Shown: in pieces, positions 9,548 to 16,485 of the stretch | Numbering within the stretch: the stretch's first letter is position 1 | How the letters are laid out: every line of letters starts with the position of its first letter | From: an uncultured Ruminococcus sp. | GTDB lineage: Bacteria; Bacillota; Clostridia; Oscillospirales; Acutalibacteraceae | DNA: 64,000 nt | Assembly: GCA_902786345.1 (NCBI GenBank) | Contig: CADACB010000017.1 | Span: forward strand, 1-64,000 | Direction of reading: 5' to 3' | Made by a program: the position numbers and the translations under genes | Notes under the pieces: generated by a model | What the model saw: the letters and a program-made list of their open reading frames with translations, nothing else | The model's database searches: none | What the model was told of the DNA's origin: nothing

Positions 9548-10152
9548 CGTTAGTAGTAAAATAGTAGTAAAAACTGGGGGGTTTACTGCTAAGACCTTTT
9601 TAAATAAAGAAAATCAAAATTTTGCGTCCACCAGTTCTATATATTGTCCTACTAAAACATAATTCTGTATATCATCTTTATCCAAGCCTCTTTTAACAAA
9701 CAAATCATCGTAAATTGGTATGCACTTTTCAATCTTTTCACTTTCTATATGAAAAAATCCTGTATCTAAGTCTATTCCCACATAAATATCTGTATCAACC
9801 AAATAGCAAATAATCCTTGGAGAGATATCTGTTTTGTCATTATATCTCTGCAGAAGATTGAATGTCACAACTTCTTGAAAATCACTATTTTCAAATGATG
9901 TTGGAAAATATTTATCTTGAAAGTAATTATTTAGTTCCATTCCGGTAATACGATTAGGTTTAATGGAAGGTGCATTTTCTTTCCATAACTGTTTCCAGTG
10001 ATCTAATTGTTCTTTTGTTACAGGTGAAGTTATCATATTATTTTACTCCCCTTGATTCTAATTTTTACCATTATACCACACCCACCCCGCCCACGGCTAC
10101 CCTTTTTCGCATTTTTACAAAACAAAAATAAGGCCCGCACGGGGCGAGGCTT
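9548..10152 (-). mobile_element. Single-gene cassette A with conserved ends
   Basis: This 605-bp unit carries one minus-strand gene between two ends shared with cassette B (19849-20542). The left end begins CGTTAGTAGTAAAAT and continues with a diverged GGGG-TTT-TAA-AAAATCA pattern. The right end shares CATTATACCACACCC (10069-10083), GCATTTTTACAAAACAAAAA (10109-10128) and CGAGGCTT (10145-10152), in the same order and similar spacing. The right end holds an extended -10 promoter on the minus strand (TGGTATAATG). The internal genes of the two units are unrelated by eye. No transposase, recombinase or target duplication was found. Confidence 0.5.
9614..10036 (-). CDS. Uncharacterised 140-residue protein in cassette A
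   Basis: The function is not recognised. The protein is soluble and acidic, with no signal peptide or membrane segment, and has a beta-rich middle (ICYLVDTDIYVGIDLDTGFF) that resembles small immunity-type proteins, but this is only an impression. An AAGGGGAGT site lies about 9 bases upstream of the ATG, and an extended -10 promoter (TGGTATAATG on the minus strand, plus positions 10069-10078) lies 35 bases further up. It is the only gene of cassette A, and its codon use is more AT-rich than that of the neighbouring operons. Confidence 0.65.
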   Translation of the reverse strand: MITSPVTKEQLDHWKQLWKENAPSIKPNRITGMELNNYFQDKYFPTSFENSDFQEVVTFNLLQRYNDKTDISPRIICYLVDTDIYVGIDLDTGFFHIESEKIEKCIPIYDDLFVKRGLDKDDIQNYVLVGQYIELVDAKF

Positions 10153-10182
10153 ATAAATAGAAGATTCAACATTTTAAAACAA

Positions 10183-10278
10183 TTAATTCAGTAAAATATA
10201 ATATTTGTATTTTTCTTCATCCAACTCAAATTCCAAAGGATCCAAAAGCATTTGCGGTTTAAAATCGAAAATACGTAA
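10183..10278 (-). pseudogene. Fragment of an unknown minus-strand gene
   Basis: Read on the minus strand, about 31 codons (LRIFDFKPQMLLDPLEFELD and on to YKYYILLN) end in TAA at 10183-10185. There is no start codon or upstream continuation. It looks like the tail of another small cassette-type gene cut off by the IS5-type remnant that follows. The rest of 10153-10300 is AT-rich without other signals. Confidence 0.3.
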
Positions 10279-10309
10279 AAATTAATAACTACGATTTTGT
10301 TAACACAAT

Positions 10310-10948
10310 ACTGTATATAGCCGAGAATGAGTGCAAATGGAGAATACTGCCAAAGGAGTATAGCAACTGGAATAGTATATCAAGCATTTTAATGGGTAAA
10401 TAACGATGTAATACAGAGAAATTTCACACCTTTGCAGCAGGATAAGTTGATGTATTGGTGTTAAACAATACCTCAGGTAAAGTATACCCGGTATGGACAC
10501 GGCTGTTTAAAAACATGAAAACCAGTTTATCAGAAAATTAAAAGACGGTTGGAATATCAAGCTTCAGGTTGTATCCGAAGATGACAAGATAATAATTGAA
10601 ATACACTTATCCTGAGTAGATAAACACGACGCTCCGGAAGATCGATCTTCGATTGAAAAAATAGGAAATGAGTATCAAGGTATAACATACTTGATGGATA
10701 AGGCATATGAAGTGGATAAAACACGTAAGCTTGCCATTAATTACGGACATGGACCTGTTGTTCAACCAAAGAAAAGTTGTTTAGATTCTTGGAAATATGA
10801 TGTTGAAATTTATGAACTAAGAAACATCATAGAAAGATTATTTCGATGGCTCAAAGTGTTTCGGAAAGTCCTTACTTGATATGATAAGCTTGATTTCATG
10901 TATTTATCATTTATTCAATTTGCCAGCATTGTAAAATGGTCTAGTTAG
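10310..10948 (+). pseudogene. Decayed IS5-type transposase
   Basis: Translations in several frames give recognisable pieces of an IS5-family transposase in order: CKWRILPKEYSNWNSI near 10330, IKLQVVSEDDKIIIEIHLS near 10550-10610, MDKAYEVDKTRKLAINYGHG at 10694-10753, RNIIERLFRWLKVFRKVLT, and YDKLDFMYLSFIQFASIVKW up to the TAG at 10946-10948. The second half is in one frame but has in-frame TGA codons near 10615 and at 10877-10879. The first half has further stops and shifts. It cannot give a working enzyme, and no terminal repeats were identified. Confidence 0.75.
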
Positions 10949-10970
10949 TGTCAACGCACTATAAAACATA

Positions 10971-10999
10971 TTGACATTGTGTCAGAATATGTGTATAAT
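10971..10999 (+). promoter_or_regulatory. Promoter of the TetR/redox operon
   Basis: TTGACA (10971-10976) and TATAAT (10994-10999) are both perfect and separated by 17 bases. Two palindromic operator candidates overlap the -35 box and the transcription start, so the promoter is probably tightly repressed. Confidence 0.85.
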
Positions 11000-11020
11000 A
11001 ATATTAATGACACGGTGTCA
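10972..11020. promoter_or_regulatory. Paired 13-bp palindromic operators for the TetR repressor
   Basis: TGACACGGTGTCA at 11008-11020 is a perfect palindrome around its central base. TGACATTGTGTCA at 10972-10984 is the same site with one mismatch and lies over the -35 box. Their centres are 36 bp apart, between three and four turns of B-DNA. Position and symmetry point to autoregulation by the TetR protein encoded immediately downstream. Confidence 0.75.
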
Positions 11021-11047
11021 GAATGAATAATAGAAAGAAGTGAAACC

Positions 11048-11674
11048 ATGCCAAAAGGATCGCCGGAGTTAATAGCGGCAAGAAAAGAAGAAATCATCAA
11101 TGCCTGTGAGGAGCTTTACAAGACCATGAGCTTCAAGGAAATAACCCTGAAAGAGATTGGGGCAGTAACGTCATTCACTCGAACATCTATATATAATTAC
11201 TTTCAAACGAAGGAAGAGATATTCCTTGCGCTGTTTGAGCGTGAATATGACCGATGGAATGAAAGTCTTACATCTGTTTTAGTGGAAAACGAGCAGCTTT
11301 CGAGGAGAGAATTGGCAGAAAAAATAGCGGAGTCACTGAATGAGCGAGGACAGCTTCTCAAGCTTCTTTCCACAAACCATTTCGATATGGAAGCAAACAG
11401 CCGTCAGAAATTTTTAGTATCATTCAAGAGATCGTATGGTGCTTCCATGGGAAATATTTGCAAACTTCTGGATAAATTTGTGCCTGAAATGAGCGCCACA
11501 CAGAAGCAGAATTTCATTTATCGCTTTTTCCCGTTTATGTTTGGCATTTATCCCTACACATATGTGACGGATAAACAGAGGGCTGCTATGGAAGAAGCAG
11601 GTTTAGATTACGTCTATCTATCCGTTTATGAGCTGACCTTGAATTGTATTCTCGGTTTGCTCGATGCGGAATAA
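11048..11674 (+). CDS. TetR-family transcriptional repressor
   Basis: A 208-residue regulator. The N-terminal helix-turn-helix is clear: SFKEITLKEIGAVTSFTRTS then IYNYFQTKEEIFLALF (residues about 30-65). The C-terminal ligand domain is typical in size and contains FIYRFFPFMFGIYPYTYVT. A GAAAGAAGTG site precedes the ATG. The gene is first in a same-strand series running to 19747, and two palindromes in its own promoter suggest that it represses the whole operon until a small ligand, perhaps a quinone, aldehyde or other electrophile, releases it. The inducer is a guess from the enzymes downstream. Confidence 0.88.
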   Translation: MPKGSPELIAARKEEIINACEELYKTMSFKEITLKEIGAVTSFTRTSIYNYFQTKEEIFLALFEREYDRWNESLTSVLVENEQLSRRELAEKIAESLNERGQLLKLLSTNHFDMEANSRQKFLVSFKRSYGASMGNICKLLDKFVPEMSATQKQNFIYRFFPFMFGIYPYTYVTDKQRAAMEEAGLDYVYLSVYELTLNCILGLLDAE

Positions 11675-11705
11675 AACAAAATTTACTATAAAGGAGATCA
11701 GAACA

Positions 11706-12641
11706 ATGACAAATCTACCTAAGATTGCACTTGGTGCATGGGCATGGGGCAATGACGGCACTTTCGGAAACAATTTCACAGCGGATTCTCTTCGCCCGAT
11801 TTTTGACACGGCAATGAAGAACGGACTTAACCTGTGGGATACAGCCTATGCTTATGGTATGGGAACATCTGAAAAAGTTTTAGCAGGCTTTCTGAAAGGT
11901 TTACCCAGGGACAGCTATCTTGTTTCGGACAAATTCACTCCCCAGTGTGCCGATGTATCCTCGTCCACAGCAATGAAGGACATGATCGAAATGCAGCTTG
12001 CACTTATGGAGCTTGACCGCTTTGATATTTACTGGATACACAATGTCTGGAACGCTCCGAACTGGACAGAGGAGCTGGCAAAGTATTTTGAGGGTAAGGA
12101 CAATGTTCCGCTTCTTGGTGTGTCCAATCACAATCTTGCAGAGATAAAGCAGGCTGATGAAATTCTGAAAGCACACGGCTTGAAATTATCCGCAGTACAG
12201 AACCATTATAGCCTTATCAACCGTTCCTCTGAGGATTCCGGCATTCTTGAATACTGTAATGAAAACGGAATCTATTTCTTTGCTTATATGGTGCTTGAGC
12301 AAGGGGCACTTTCAGGTAAGTATGATACAGCTCATCCGATGCCGGAGGGTTCTGCAAGAGCCGAGACTTACAATCCTGTTCTTGATAGGCTGGAAATTCT
12401 GAATGCTGAATTAAAGAAACTGGCAGAGAAATACAATGTAGGTACAGCACAGATTCCTGTTTCATGGGCTATTGCTAAGGGAACTCTGCCGATTATCGGT
12501 GTAACAAAGGAAAATCAGGTAGAGGATGCTGTCAAAACCTGCAATGTGTATCTGACAGCAGATGAAGTTGCTGAACTTGAAAGGGTTGCTGACAGCCTCA
12601 AACTGAATGTTATTCGTTTTTGGGAAAAGGAGATGAAATAA
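11706..12641 (+). CDS. Aldo/keto reductase (first copy)
   Basis: A 311-residue NADPH-dependent oxidoreductase of the TIM-barrel aldo/keto reductase superfamily. Visible features are LGAWAWGNDG at the start, the catalytic GLNLWDTAYAYGMGTSEKVL (Asp and Tyr of the tetrad), VSDKF (Lys) and YWIHNVW (His), followed by LLGVSNHNLAEI. The C-terminal cofactor-binding part (PIIGVTKENQVEDAV) is present. The ATG at 11706 is used because AAGGAGAT lies at 11691-11698; the upstream extension would overlap the end of tetR. The substrate is unknown; small aldehydes, ketones or quinones are typical of the family. It belongs to the TetR operon. Confidence 0.88.
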   Translation: MTNLPKIALGAWAWGNDGTFGNNFTADSLRPIFDTAMKNGLNLWDTAYAYGMGTSEKVLAGFLKGLPRDSYLVSDKFTPQCADVSSSTAMKDMIEMQLALMELDRFDIYWIHNVWNAPNWTEELAKYFEGKDNVPLLGVSNHNLAEIKQADEILKAHGLKLSAVQNHYSLINRSSEDSGILEYCNENGIYFFAYMVLEQGALSGKYDTAHPMPEGSARAETYNPVLDRLEILNAELKKLAEKYNVGTAQIPVSWAIAKGTLPIIGVTKENQVEDAVKTCNVYLTADEVAELERVADSLKLNVIRFWEKEMK

Positions 12642-12642
12642 T

Positions 12643-13182
12643 ATGAAAAAGAATATTGGTGCAAAGCTTGCCCTATATCCATGTCCAGTAATTGTTGTCG
12701 GGGCTATGGTGGATGGTAAGCCAACATGGACTTTGGTTGCACACGCCGGAACTGTTGCACACAGTCACCTGATGGTATCACTTGTACACGCCCATTATAT
12801 CAACAAAGGTATTCTTGAAAACAAGATGCTTTCGGTAAATATTGTAGATGAGTCATGGCTTAAGGAAGCAGACCACATGGGTGTGATAAGCGGAAATAAA
12901 GAAGATAAATCAAACGCTTTTGAATATACGTTCGGAGAAAACGGTGCTCCTATTATTAACGCAGCAAAAGTGTCTATTGAATGTGAAATGGATGGTAATT
13001 ACGAATTGGAAAACTTTGACAATTTTATCTGCAAGATCCTTGCAACCTATGCTGATGAAAGTGTTCTGAATGAAAAAGGAAAGATCGACTATCATGTATT
13101 CAAGCCGGTGTTGTTTGAGTTCCCGACTTATGAATATTTTGTAACCGGTGATAAGATCGGTAATTGTGCAAAGATGAATTGA
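12643..13182 (+). CDS. Flavin reductase-like (flavoredoxin family) protein
   Basis: A 179-residue protein of the flavin reductase-like, FMN-binding split-barrel family. The N-terminal LALYPCPVIVVGAMVDGKPT is typical of flavoredoxins, and ENKMLSVNIVDESWLKEADHMG carries the usual strand and loop around the flavin. Such proteins bind FMN and pass electrons between reduced nicotinamide or ferredoxin and an acceptor. The ATG follows the previous stop by one base, so the two are probably coupled. The next gene starts after an 80-bp spacer without clear signals. Exact partners are unknown; nearby flavodoxins are candidates. Confidence 0.85.
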   Translation: MKKNIGAKLALYPCPVIVVGAMVDGKPTWTLVAHAGTVAHSHLMVSLVHAHYINKGILENKMLSVNIVDESWLKEADHMGVISGNKEDKSNAFEYTFGENGAPIINAAKVSIECEMDGNYELENFDNFICKILATYADESVLNEKGKIDYHVFKPVLFEFPTYEYFVTGDKIGNCAKMN

Positions 13183-13263
13183 TAAATAAACGTATAAGCC
13201 TGTGGTTGTAATACCATAGACTATCCGTGCTATCATCAGTGATCGGAAAGGATGTGCAGTAAA

Positions 13264-13761
13264 ATGAAACCAAAAATTTTAGTAGCGTATTTTTCAGCAA
13301 GCGGGGGTACAAAGAAGGTCGGGGATGAGATTGCCCGTATCTCAGGCGGAGATGTCTTTGAGATCGTACCGAAGGATATCTATACTTCCGCAGATCTTAA
13401 CTGGATGAACAAACAAAGCCGCAGTACTCTGGAGATGAATGATCCATCCTCCAGACCGGAAATTGCAGGGACGGTTGCTGATATGGCTTCTTATGATGTG
13501 GTCATAGTAGGTTTTCCGATATGGTGGGGAGTTGCACCCAGAATTATTGAAACCTTCCTGGAAAGCTATGATCTCAGCGGCAAAACGATCATTCCTTTTT
13601 GTACCTCAGGCGGCAGCGGCGTTGGCAGAAGCGACACGGCACTGCATAAGAACGTTCGTAGTGAAGTAAAATGGGCAAAGGGAAAACAAATCAACCGACC
13701 GAAGGAAAACGAGATCAAAAAGTGGATAGGTGAGGTGCTTGGAGGCATAAGTGTATCATGA
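13264..13761 (+). CDS. Flavodoxin (cytoplasmic)
   Basis: A 165-residue flavodoxin. The phosphate-binding loop is at the N-terminus (LVAYFSASGGTKKVGDEI), then YDVVIVGFPIWWGVAPRIIE and TIIPFCTSGGSGVGRSD, which surround the isoalloxazine ring. No signal peptide is present, so it acts in the cytoplasm. The ATG at 13264 is preferred to 13252 because GGAAAGG (13245-13251) would be too close to the latter. It overlaps the next gene by four bases (ATGA). It is closely similar in plan to the lipoprotein flavodoxin at 15750 and to the C-terminal domain of the fusion at 16486, so the operon holds three related flavodoxin domains. Confidence 0.9.
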   Translation: MKPKILVAYFSASGGTKKVGDEIARISGGDVFEIVPKDIYTSADLNWMNKQSRSTLEMNDPSSRPEIAGTVADMASYDVVIVGFPIWWGVAPRIIETFLESYDLSGKTIIPFCTSGGSGVGRSDTALHKNVRSEVKWAKGKQINRPKENEIKKWIGEVLGGISVS

Positions 13762-14111
13762 GCATTACAATGAATTTGTATTATAAAGGAAACAACGGCA
13801 ATGCAAGAAAATTTGTCGAAGAAATGGAAAACTCAGGCACTGCCGATGCTATCCGCAAGGAAGATGGTAACCTACGATACGAGTATTTCATTTCTATGGC
13901 TGACCCTGAAACTGTCCTTCTTATCGACAGCTGGAAGAATCAGCAGGCATTGGATGTCCATCATGCTTCCGAAATGATGGGTATGATAGCTGCCTTTCGG
14001 AAAAAATATGATCTTACAATGAGAGCAGAACGGTATCTGTCAGATAAAGACGGAATACCGGACTTCGACAAAAAATATATCAGAGAGCAGGAGGAAAAGA
14101 AAAATGAGTGA
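13758..14111 (+). CDS. ABM-domain (quinol monooxygenase-like) protein
   Basis: A 117-residue protein with a ferredoxin-like fold of the antibiotic biosynthesis monooxygenase (ABM) family. Typical parts are GNLRYEYFISMADPETVLLI, DSWKNQQALDVHHASEMM (the conserved W and H positions) and a short C-terminal tail. Members such as YgiN act on quinols without a cofactor or simply bind small aromatic compounds. It overlaps the flavodoxin before it by four bases and the next gene by eight, so the three are translated together. Substrate unknown; the quinone link is inferred from the family. Confidence 0.8.
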   Translation: MSITMNLYYKGNNGNARKFVEEMENSGTADAIRKEDGNLRYEYFISMADPETVLLIDSWKNQQALDVHHASEMMGMIAAFRKKYDLTMRAERYLSDKDGIPDFDKKYIREQEEKKNE

Positions 14112-14859
14112 TAAAATCGTACAGACAGCCGGACGGGATCAGATTGGAGATTTTGCACCAATGTTTGCACACCTTAATGATGATGTGCTTTTCGGAGAGG
14201 TGTGGAACGAGGAAGAGATAAGCATAAAGACAAAGTGTATTATTACTGTTGTGTCGCTGATGGCATCCGGAATTACAGATTCATCACTGGGGTATCACCT
14301 GATGAATGCAAAGAAAAACGGAGTAACGAAGGAAGAAATAGCGGCGATCATTACTCATGCGACAATGTATGTAGGCTGGCCGAAGGGCTGGGCAGTATTC
14401 CGTTTGGCAAAGGAAATATGGAACGAGGCAGAACCTGAGCTTACGGACAAGGACAAATATCAGAATACAATCTTCTTTCCTATCGGCGAGCCGAATCCTT
14501 ACGGCGACTATTTTGTCGGACAAAGCTATCTTGCTCCCATTTCTACGGAGCAGGTACCGATGTTCAACGTAACCTTTGAGCCAGGCTGCCGCAATAATTG
14601 GCATACACATCATGCCGCAAGCGGAGGCGGTCAGATGCTGATCTGTGTCGGCGGCAGAGGCTACTATCAGGAATGGGGTAAGGATGCTTTAGAAATGACC
14701 CCCGGAACGGTCATCAATATTCCGGCAAATGTCAAGCATTGGCACGGTGCAGCACCTGATTCATGGTTTTCTCATATTGCCGTGGAGGTTCCTGGCAAAG
14801 AAGGGAAAACAGAGTGGCAGGAGCCTGTGTTTGATGAGGACTACAGGAAGCTGAATTAA
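14104..14859 (+). CDS. Carboxymuconolactone decarboxylase-like / cupin fusion protein
   Basis: A 251-residue two-domain protein. Residues about 1-105 match the carboxymuconolactone decarboxylase-like all-helical fold (TKCIITVVSLMASGI, EIAAIITHATMYVGWPKGW). Residues about 120-245 form a cupin: RNNWHTHHAASGGGQMLIC carries the His metal ligands, and VINIPANVKHWHGA the second histidine motif. The CxxC redox pair of AhpD-type relatives is missing in the first domain, so peroxidase activity is unlikely. Fusions of this type are common next to aldo/keto reductases and flavodoxins in gut bacteria. Metal and substrate are unknown. It is followed 13 bases later by a second aldo/keto reductase. Confidence 0.82.
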   Translation: MSDKIVQTAGRDQIGDFAPMFAHLNDDVLFGEVWNEEEISIKTKCIITVVSLMASGITDSSLGYHLMNAKKNGVTKEEIAAIITHATMYVGWPKGWAVFRLAKEIWNEAEPELTDKDKYQNTIFFPIGEPNPYGDYFVGQSYLAPISTEQVPMFNVTFEPGCRNNWHTHHAASGGGQMLICVGGRGYYQEWGKDALEMTPGTVINIPANVKHWHGAAPDSWFSHIAVEVPGKEGKTEWQEPVFDEDYRKLN

Positions 14860-14872
14860 GGAGGATGGCAGT

Positions 14873-15736
14873 ATGTTTAATAATACGATTACTTTATCAA
14901 ACGGCGTTATAGTTCCTCAGCTTGCGCTTGGAACGTGGCTTATTGATAACTACAAAGCGGCAGATGCAGTAAAAGCAGCGATTGAGATTGGATACAGACA
15001 TATAGACACGGCACAGGCTTATATGAATGAAGCAGGTGTGGGTGATGGAATCAGAAGCAGCGGTGTGGCAAGAGAGCAGCTTTTTGTCACTACAAAAGTA
15101 GCTGCGGAGCATAAGGACTACCATTCTGCAATGGCAGGCATTGACGGATCACTTAAGGCTATGGGACTTGATTACATTGATATGATGATCATTCACAGCC
15201 CGCAGCCGTGGATAAAGGTAAATCAATCGGATGACAGATACTTTGAGGGAAATCTCGAAGCATGGAGAGCACTGACAGATGCATACAAGGCAGGCAAGCT
15301 CCGTGCGATAGGAGTGTCAAATTTCCTGAAGGAAGATATAGAAAATATTCTGAATAATGCAAATGTGAAACCGATGGTAAATCAGGTTCTTTGTCATATC
15401 TCCAATACCCCGCTTGACCTGATAGAGTATTGCCGGGATAAAGGGATCGTGATGGAAGCGTATTCACCTGTGGCACACGGCGAGGCACTGAAAAACGTCA
15501 AAATAGCGGGGATGGCAGACAAATACGGTGTTTCGGTTCCGCAGCTTTGTATTCGTTATGATATCCAACTCGGAATGATCGTACTGCCGAAGACAGTTAA
15601 TCCCGAACATATGAGAACCAATGCGGATGTAGACTTTGTGATCTCGGATGAGGATATGGAAATCCTTAAGAATGTAGAGCATATCAAGGATTATGGTGAA
15701 CATGGCTTTTTCCCGGTGTTTGGTGGAAAAATGTAA
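14873..15736 (+). CDS. Aldo/keto reductase (second copy, AKR5-like)
   Basis: A 287-residue aldo/keto reductase of a different subgroup from the one at 11706. The family signatures are complete: LALGTWLIDN, GYRHIDTAQAYMNEAGVGDG (Asp, Tyr), VTTKV (Lys), IDMMIIHSPQPW (His), and MIVLPKTVNPEHMRTNADV for the NADPH phosphate. AAGGAGGATGG precedes the ATG by about 5 bases. Having two dissimilar aldo/keto reductases in one operon suggests either two substrates or two steps. The enzyme is cytoplasmic, in contrast to the next two products, which are exported or membrane-bound. Confidence 0.9.
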   Translation: MFNNTITLSNGVIVPQLALGTWLIDNYKAADAVKAAIEIGYRHIDTAQAYMNEAGVGDGIRSSGVAREQLFVTTKVAAEHKDYHSAMAGIDGSLKAMGLDYIDMMIIHSPQPWIKVNQSDDRYFEGNLEAWRALTDAYKAGKLRAIGVSNFLKEDIENILNNANVKPMVNQVLCHISNTPLDLIEYCRDKGIVMEAYSPVAHGEALKNVKIAGMADKYGVSVPQLCIRYDIQLGMIVLPKTVNPEHMRTNADVDFVISDEDMEILKNVEHIKDYGEHGFFPVFGGKM

Positions 15737-15749
15737 GAGGAGTCAGCTT

Positions 15750-16472
15750 ATGAAAAAAATTATTCCAATTCTGATATTAGTTTTGCTAACTTTTGGACTT
15801 ACAGCTTGTGGAAATGCAGACGGTACCGGTGCTGCTGTGAATAACAGTGCCGCGGCTCCGGAAAGCTCTCAGGTGGTTACAGAGGAAGAATCAGGGAACA
15901 TATCAGAATCAACAGAAGCAAAAATATCTGATGCGTCAGGTTCTGTATCGGATAACAAGAATGAATCTCAGCCATCTGAGAATCTCGAAAAGACCGGTGC
16001 AGATGTTCTTGTTGTATATTTCTCCGCAACAGGGACAACTAAAGGTGTAGCGGAAAAATTAGCCGGTGTGACAGGTGCAGATATATATGAGATCGTACCA
16101 ACGGAACCTTATACAGAAGCTGACCTAAACTGGCACGACAGTGATAGCCGCACTACTCACGAACAGGATGACAAAAGTGTTCGTCCCGGAATTTCCGGCG
16201 ATAAATTATCCCTTGACGGCTATACAACCGTATATATCGGCTATCCGATATGGTGGGGCGAGGAACCTCGCATTATGGATACCTTTGTAGAAAGCTATGA
16301 TTTCAGCGGAAAAACTATGATACCCTTCTGTACCTCAGGCGGCAGCGGTATCGGCAGCAGCGGTGACAACCTAAGAGATAATGCCGGTAACGGTAACTGG
16401 GTCGAAGGTGCCAGATTGAATGCAGATATTTCTGAATCGGAATTGCAGGATTGGGTAAACGGTCTGAAATAA
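15750..16472 (+). CDS. Lipoprotein flavodoxin (extracytoplasmic)
   Basis: A 240-residue lipoprotein. The signal peptide MKKIIPILILVLLTFGLTAC ends in an LTAC lipobox with Cys at residue 20. A Ser/Glu-rich linker of about 60 residues follows, then a complete flavodoxin domain: VLVVYFSATGTTKGVAEKLA, TVYIGYPIWWGEEPRIMD and TMIPFCTSGGSGIGSSGDN. The flavodoxin would thus be tethered to the outer face of the membrane, an unusual place for a protein family known as a cytoplasmic carrier. AAGAGGAG (15734-15741) supports the ATG at 15750. It lies 13 bases before the membrane fusion protein, a likely redox partner. Confidence 0.88.
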   Translation: MKKIIPILILVLLTFGLTACGNADGTGAAVNNSAAAPESSQVVTEEESGNISESTEAKISDASGSVSDNKNESQPSENLEKTGADVLVVYFSATGTTKGVAEKLAGVTGADIYEIVPTEPYTEADLNWHDSDSRTTHEQDDKSVRPGISGDKLSLDGYTTVYIGYPIWWGEEPRIMDTFVESYDFSGKTMIPFCTSGGSGIGSSGDNLRDNAGNGNWVEGARLNADISESELQDWVNGLK

Positions 16473-16485
16473 AGGCGGTGACAGC

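Noticed and set aside
9548..9575. Integron attC site at the cassette end
   Set aside because: GTTAGTAG does not fit the GTTRRRY core and no matching RYYYAAC partner is seen; no integrase is in the window.
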